A DNA stretch of 64,000 nucleotides from Cycas panzhihuaensis. Taxonomy: Eukaryota > Cycadophyta. Under the pieces are notes generated by a model. That model searched no databases and had not been told where the DNA came from. It saw only the letters and a list, made by a program, of their open reading frames with translations. This document shows, one piece after another, positions 58,459 through 64,000 of this stretch. The stretch is taken from the NCBI GenBank assembly GCA_023213395.1, contig CM041465.1, positions 55,869,741 through 55,933,740 of the forward strand. Direction: 5' to 3'. The position numbers and the translations under genes are program-made. Each line of letters starts with the position of its first letter. Positions within the stretch are counted from its first letter, which is position 1.

Positions 58459-60170
58459 TATTATCCATTATTTTGGCCATTAAGGCAAAGTTAGCATGTA
58501 ATTTTTGGGTACGTGTTCATTTGGTATCTAAAGGATTACCTACATCAGATACAATGTCAGCAAGCATTTTCTTTGCCCATACAGGTTGTTTGTTGGTAAT
58601 TATTTCTATAGTTACAAGTTGATTTGAAGAGCTAGCCTAAGAGGAAGAATCTATTTTAGTAGATTCGGATAAACTCTAATTCTGGACTTGAGTAGATAAT
58701 GATTCTATAATTTCTAGATCAGCTTATTTATTAAAGGGGTTAACCAAATAGGTGTTGGTTAACAGATTTTCAACCAAAAGTTCTACACAAGTAGAGGTTG
58801 AAGAAGATCCTTCTTCATCAAATATTACGTCATATAAAATTAAAATTTAATGCGTGACTTGATCCAAGAGTCTATAAGCTTTATTTTTTTCGTTGTATCC
58901 AACGAAGATATATTTTTGACTCTTAGGATCTAGTTTCTTGCATTTTTCTTTAGGGACATATCCCTACGCAATACTTCCAAAGATTCGTAAATAATTAATT
59001 GAGGGTTTTCTACCAGACTATTTTTGTTCTAAAGTGACATTTTGTAGGTATTTGTTAGGTAAACAATTTAGAAGATAGTTGAAGTAGTTAATTGCTTCTA
59101 CCCACAACTTTAGGTTAAGGTTCTTTGTATGTAACATGCAATAAGTTATCTCAACAAGAGTATGGTTCTTGTGTTCAACAACATCATTTTGTTGAGGAGT
59201 GTATGCAATGGAATGCTAAAATTGAATTCTATACTTTTTATAAAAAGAAATAAATTTACCACTTAAGTATTCCTTGGCATTATCAGATCTAAAAATTTTA
59301 AGTTTTGAGTTTAATTAGTTTTCAACAAGCATTTTGAATTCAATGAAAATGTTAAACACTTGACTGTATATTTTGAGTGTGTAAACCCAACATTTTTTAG
59401 AGAAATCATCAATAAATGTAACAAAATAATGAGAGCCAGAGTATAATGTAATATGAAATGGTCCACATATATATCAGAGTGAATGAGTTCAAGTGGAACT
59501 TTCATTTTGAATTAGGTTTTATGTAGAAAAGGGTCCATGTGTTACTTACATGTTATACAAGCTTCGCAAACACCATAAACAGTGTTTAAGGATGGAAGAC
59601 CATGAACCATATCATGTTTTTTTAGGTATTATAATTTTCCATTGCTGGTATGGCCAAATTATGCATGCCAAAGTTTACTGACTGAGTCATATTTGGCAAT
59701 AAAGGCACTCAAGGGTTTTGTTTTGTTATTTTGTAAACTTGTTAAGCTATAGAGACTTGTGCTATGATCAACAGGTCTTGAGGCAATACATTTAAATTTG
59801 TTTAATGGCTCTTTAATGATAAATTTATCTTTCTAGAATTCGACAATAAGGTATTTCTGGCAGATTTGATAAACAAAAAGTAGGTTTGGTAATAAGCCAG
59901 GTACATAAAAGACATCCTTTATTAAACCATCTTTTAAGGTAACATCACCTGATCCTTTTACTTAAGTTGAGTTCCACTTCCAAAAGAAATCTCTTCTTCA
60001 GAGTTAGTTTTAGATTGATAAGTGGATAAATTTTTCTAGTATCCTGTCATGTGATGGGATGCACCAGAGTCAAGGATCCATTGTGGTGGTTGATTAGTTG
60101 GGGCAACAAATGCAAAAGTTGTTACCGTTAGAGAACGATTATGAGTTTGTTAATTTTAAGGTCAAGATTG
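58459..60170 (-). pseudogene. Copia-2 protease, pre-integrase and integrase
   Basis: The protease motif is at 60090-60050 (QPPQWILDSGASHHMTGY: catalytic DSGA intact). A degenerate Gag-preintegrase region is at ~59800-59560. The integrase core starts VPLELIHSDIY at 59500 and runs to ~58870 with broken frames. An acidic spacer leads to RT. Stops are frequent between 60040 and 58500, the least preserved part of the element. Confidence 0.8.
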
Positions 60171-61126
60171 AGATCAATTTTGTAATCCCTTAGAAGCTTT
60201 CCATGCCTCTGAAGCTATTCTACTTCTACAAACATCAATAGCATGGCCTCTTTTATGACAATAGGCACAACTAGTGTTCTAAGAAGGATTTACATTGTTT
60301 TGATTAAGAAATGACTGATTAGGAGTATTTTGATGTTTGGATGGACCATAATACTTAATATTATTTTAGGAATTAGATTGAGAACCTCTATGAGGTTTTT
60401 AAAATTTTGGATTACTGTTAGAATTGTTCTATTATTTATTTTTATTTTGTGGCTTAGTTTTAAAAAATAAATCCTGGGAAGGATCTTTTAATATGCCCAT
60501 TTGAATTAACATTATTTGATGTTCAATCAGTTAGTTTGTCAACTGATTCAATGTTATAGGAGGATTACCAGCTTATTATCTGGTAGTTTTAAAAAAATTA
60601 AAATGTTTTGGCAATTTATTTATTGCAAGGCAGACCAGCATATCGTCATCTTTAGCGTGATTATTTTTTCAGTATCACCTTCTTTAGTTTTGGATTTAAT
60701 ACAGTTACTTAAGTCTTTATTAATTAGTTGAATTTTACATAAAATATCCTCAACTTTAGAAAAATCATTATAAGTAAGGTCATACAATTACTGTTCTAAG
60801 ATAACTAGTTGATTTGTATTAACCTTATCATATTTTTCTTGTAGAGTTTTTCAGACAGTGGCTAGGTCATCTATTTTAGAAAACTGCCGACTGATTTCTG
60901 GTGAAAGTGAGTTTAATATGGTGTCTAAGGCTGAATCTGAGTTCATTAGATATACCATATAACTTTTTGTAGTTTCATCTTTTAGTTTTTTAAATTTACC
61001 TATTACGTATCACCATATTTTTTATTATTTAAAATGATGGAATATGTGATTGCTCCAGTTGGCATAGTTTAAGCTGGTTAACATTGGAATTGGAACGCAA
61101 GTGATTATCCCTGGCATTAAAGCCAT
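60171..61126 (-). pseudogene. Copia-2 Gag
   Basis: The frame starts MALMPGIITCVPIPMLTSLN at ATG 61126, with the Copia Gag signature LNYANWSNHIFH. EISRQFSKIDDLATV and LQEKYDKVNTNQL match the middle helices of UBN2-type Gags. The zinc knuckle CAYCHKRGHAIDVC (60271-60235) is fully intact (CX2CX4HX4C). Several stops interrupt the middle. Gag binds and packages the RNA. Confidence 0.85.
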
Positions 61127-62173
61127 ATTGGGAATTATAAAGTTTGATTGAAGACTGAAAGATATAAAGGTAGGTGAATAAATAATCACTTATTAAGGTT
61201 ACTAGACATTAGATTAACAAGGCATAATTAAAATCATAGTAGTATGAATTATTAGCTTTTTCTCTTTTTTTTTTTAAAATCACATGTTCCCAAATAAATA
61301 ATTCCCCTTAGAGAAATAGTTCCTTTTAAAGAAATAGTACCATTTAACTTTTGAAAAATAGTCCCCCTCTAAAAAAATAAATAGCCCCCCTTAAAAAGTA
61401 AGTGTTTACTTAAAAAAATATTTAGGTTCTGAGAATATTATAATTGTTGATTATCAAATAATAAAGTCTAAAATTAAAATAATTAATGAATATTATATTT
61501 TACAATTGATTTATTTAAGTGCTTTAATAATGTTGAAGGCATAAAACTAATATATAAAAGGTTTAAAATAATCAATGAAAGTTGTATGTTGCCTAAGTTA
61601 AAAAAAACTATATATATACACTATTTAGAAAAAGTTATAAAAACCTTATAATAAGGAGGAGGTTTATTTTAATGTTAAAAAATTAAAGGGGAGGAGATTT
61701 TGTTTATATATTACTTATAATGGAAGAATAATTAAGTGTGTAAGGGAGGGAAAAATCAAGAATAAAATTAAAAAAAAAAAAAAAAAGGGTTAAATTATAT
61801 TTATACTGTGTTATAAAAGAAAGAGGGATGTTTTTATCAATATATTGATTCACCTTAGTTGATTAAGTTTTAATTAAAAGGATTATATATTTAAATGTAT
61901 ATGTAATAAGTGTAATACAAAAGAGAATAATGTTGATTAAGAGGAGAGCTAATAAAATGTAAGGGAGCTCATGTAATGTAATAAAAAAAAGGTTTAATTT
62001 ATAAATCAATGATAAGGTGTAGGGGAAGGGAGGCTAAGTAAAGGTTAGCTTTAATTTTATTTGAAAATGTATATATATGAATAATATTGAGAGTTTATTG
62101 AAGATTATAACTAAAAGTTAAATGTTAATATGGTTTATATATATATAGCAATATGTATATATATGTGTGTGTA

Positions 62174-62214
<41 letters not shown>

Positions 62215-62560
62215 TAATAACAGAAACACAGGTAGACCCGAGGAGTTTTTTTGTTTTTATAAAACAAAAATAAATTTCATATTAAATTGAGGTCCAAGGG
62301 GTGGGGGGGGGTAAGGCAACGAAAAGCCATACCTGTTAATTCAATCATGGCAGTGACATTTTGTTGCAGGTTTGTTCTTGGTGGTGATGCCGTTCAATTC
62401 ATCTTTGTCTCCTCATTCTAGCTTTCGATTGCCAATTCACACTATCGAGACCTCGAAGAAGTAGCGAGCATGGACTAGACAAGCCTAGAAGTGTTATAGC
62501 TAGAGCTCGCGATGAGGTGTCCAGTTCTGAACCAAAGTGCAGGGGAGACACCTGGGCTTA
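61127..62560 (-). other. Copia-2 leader, AT-rich half
   Basis: Upstream of gag on the element's strand. Very AT-rich, with poly(A) at 61770-61786, a mixed TA/TG microsatellite at 62149-62211 and a G-run at 62301-62310. From ~62330 the composition changes to a more balanced base content. No gene recognised. Confidence 0.55.
62149..62211. repeat. (TA)/(TG) compound microsatellite
   Basis: Alternating TA then TG tracts, with an uninterrupted TG run at 62178-62211. Confidence 0.9.
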
Positions 62561-62574
62561 TGTCTCATCTCTTT

Positions 62575-62870
62575 CAATGCCCCCTGTTCAAGCAAGGTCC
62601 CCAGCATATTCAAGGTCTCTGATTAGAGGTTGGTCACCACAGCTGATAACTCCTATTTGAGCAAACTCTCCTGCATGGTCTAGATCTCTCATTAGAAGGA
62701 GCAAGTATTTCTTGTTTGGACCAAGCCTTCAATTTGAGAAAGGAGTCCTGTGAGGATGAGGTCTCCTATTATAACAAAGGCACCCATTTGGGTCAGGTCT
62801 CCAGTTTGATCAAGGTCTCCTATTCGGGCCAGGTCTCTTGTTCAGATAAGATCTCCCAAATGATTAACAT
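62575..62870 (+). repeat. Degenerate ~20-nt tandem repeat
   Basis: At least ten imperfect units around the core aggtctcc (for example gtcaggtctccagtttgat, caaggtctcctattcgggc, caggtctcttgttcagat), spaced about 19-21 bases. One plus-strand frame through it (62716-62919) reads as a heptad-like repeat (GQVSSLIKVSYSGQVSCS), probably by chance of the period. It is followed by a cttttgcag splice-acceptor-like site near 62884. Confidence 0.65.
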
Positions 62871-63004
62871 GCCCCTTTTGCAGGTTCTCGACTATCTTAG
62901 CTACCAAGCCAGAAGATGAAGGAAAATGTGCCTATTGGTACTCTTTCAAAAGTAAAAGATTTGGGGATGAAACCAACCACTATTTGATTACTTCTCAAAG
63001 TTTT

Positions 63005-63488
63005 CTGATATAACTTTCAAAGTTGTTGCTGATAATTATGTGACAGATGATAGTGGCATTGGTGTTGTTCATTATGCTCCTGCCTTTGGAGAAGATGATT
63101 ATCATGTCCATATTGCTAGAGATCAGAGACACCTTTGCTCTATAAGGCTATGCCAAGCTAGTTTGCTACAGTAGAGAAGATCAAAGACAAGCTGTTGGAA
63201 AATAATAAACAGACAACTTGGGTTCCTGATTATGTTAAGGAAAATCACTTTCACAACTGACTTGAAAATGCAAGGGACTGGGCCATAAGCTGAAGCTGAT
63301 TTTAGGGTACACCACTTCCTCTCTAGATTAGTGATGATGGAGAGGAAAAAGTGGTAATTGGGTCAATTGAGAAATTGGAGAAACTTTCAGGCATCAAGGT
63401 AATTGATCTTCATCGGCATAAAATTGATCACATCACAATTCCATCTATAAGAGGCCTAAATTATGGGGTTCTTCATCGTGTTGATGAC
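63005..63488 (+). pseudogene. Isoleucyl-tRNA synthetase fragment captured by Copia-2
   Basis: Plus-strand sequence matching the catalytic region of eukaryotic cytosolic isoleucyl-tRNA synthetase. 63013-63102 reads [12 protein letters not shown] followed by [18 protein letters not shown]. From 63123, in another register, come [42 protein letters not shown] and ISDDGEEKVVIGS, ending YGVLHRVDD at 63488. About 60 residues expected between the two parts are missing. Stops stand where family Trp and Arg residues belong (TGG to TAG/TGA; CGA to TGA). A GT-AG intron candidate (63489-63546) follows, but the expected FDCWFESG motif is not found after it. Antisense to Copia-2, 160 bp from its primer site. 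Confidence 0.88.
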
Positions 63489-63653
63489 GTAAGTGGAGAA
63501 ATATAATTAATATATGAACAATTGTGATGTTTCAATTTCCTTGCAGATGCCACTACGAAGGAATATCAATTGCCACATTAGGATGTAAGAGTGAATGGAC
63601 TAGATGAAGGTTGTTGATGCCAATCGAGCCAAATTGAACTTACTCAGATACCA
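63489..63653. other. Intron-like segment and Copia-2 primer-binding site
   Basis: 63489-63546 begins gtaagt and ends ttccttgcag. Then ~90 bp of unassigned sequence leads to the primer-binding site at 63642-63653 (minus TGGTATCTGAGT, one mismatch in the first 11 bases of the initiator-Met-tRNA site), which abuts the LTR. Confidence 0.65.
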
Positions 63654-64000
63654 TGTGAGAATAGACACATGAACAATGCCATAGGATCACATGAATAGAA
63701 AAAACATAGGAAAGAGACATTACACAAGTACACATGGATTGACAAGTGGAAAACCCCTTCTGGGGAAGAAAAACCACCACCTAAATCTAAAATTTTATTA
63801 AAAATAGACTTATACAAAGGACCTTAAAGATACCCTCTACGAAAGATAAAACCAACCTTTGAAATAGGCTTTAGACAGTCTCTTAGATTCTCAGAACCAC
63901 CTCCTTGAATCTAGGAGAAGATATAAATAACAAGAGAGGTTCGTTGAAATGGCTAGTTGCATATTTCAATGCCCTTTTATATAATATTTAATTAACTTCT
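63654..64000 (-). repeat. Copia-2 5' LTR, cut by window edge
   Basis: 347 of about 444 bp, starting tgtgagaatagacac, co-linear with 56420-56766. The remaining ~97 bp and the GTATT duplication should lie just beyond 64000, followed by the rest of Copia-1 gag. Confidence 0.9.

Noticed and set aside
62716-62919. 67-codon plus-strand repeat frame as a small repeat protein
   Set aside because: The repeat unit length wanders between 19 and 21 bases, so the apparent heptad is not kept along the tract; no start context or neighbours support it.

Overview
The window comes from a large, repeat-choked nuclear genome of a seed plant; a gymnosperm is plausible but not proven. It contains Ty3/Gypsy chromovirus, Tat/Ogre-like Ty3/Gypsy, Ty1/Copia and plant L1 elements nested in one another. 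There is no intact host gene. The only host-derived coding sequence recognised is a decayed cytosolic-type isoleucyl-tRNA synthetase fragment carried inside a Copia element. Nearly every pol frame is broken by stops of the TGG-to-TAG/TGA, CGA-to-TGA and CAG-to-TAG kind, as expected from long methylation-driven decay. All retroelement polyproteins lie on the minus strand.

Layout. (1) The backbone is a head-to-tail array of one AT-rich chromovirus family. Five LTRs (1-426 partial, 5147-5735, 11142-11731, one in fragments between 16322 and 29905, and 51196-51757) alternate with four internal regions (427-5146, 5736-11141, 11732-16321, and 29906-32248 continued at 48774-51195). Neighbours share one LTR, the signature of unequal LTR recombination. 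(2) Internal region B carries a 602-bp solo LTR of another family (8118-8719, TSD AATTT). (3) The fourth LTR is split by a non-coding TRIM-like element in an LTR-internal-LTR-internal-LTR arrangement (about 16446-26423). The first LTR of that element is itself split by a full-length L1 (16793-23270, 14-bp TSD). (4) A 3.1-kb gag-only LTR element (26456-29561, TSD CTACT) also sits in the fourth LTR. (5) Internal region D is interrupted in its RT by a 16.5-kb GC-richer Tat/Ogre-like element (32249-48768) with 2.54-kb LTRs. (6) The fifth gypsy LTR is cut by Copia-1 (from 51758), which is cut in gag by Copia-2 (from 56420); Copia-2 runs off the window in its 5' LTR.

Most unusual content. The Tat/Ogre-like element has gag-pro-RT-RNaseH-integrase on the minus strand. 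Between integrase and the 3' LTR it adds a divergent pair: an antisense (plus-strand) plant-mobile-domain gene with a likely 73-nt intron, and a minus-strand second RNase H of archaeal type. The interval between the two shares a motif with the element's own LTR. Copia-2 carries, antisense between its primer-binding site and gag, a fragment of isoleucyl-tRNA synthetase preceded by a degenerate ~20-nt repeat. The TRIM-like and gag-only elements have different LTRs but share a ~450-bp leader next to the primer-binding site, which links them as non-autonomous relatives.

Relative order from the nesting: chromovirus array first; then TRIM, gag-only, solo-LTR, Tat and Copia-1 insertions into it; then L1 into TRIM and Copia-2 into Copia-1. 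All boundaries, motifs and identities were read by eye. No alignment or database search was run.
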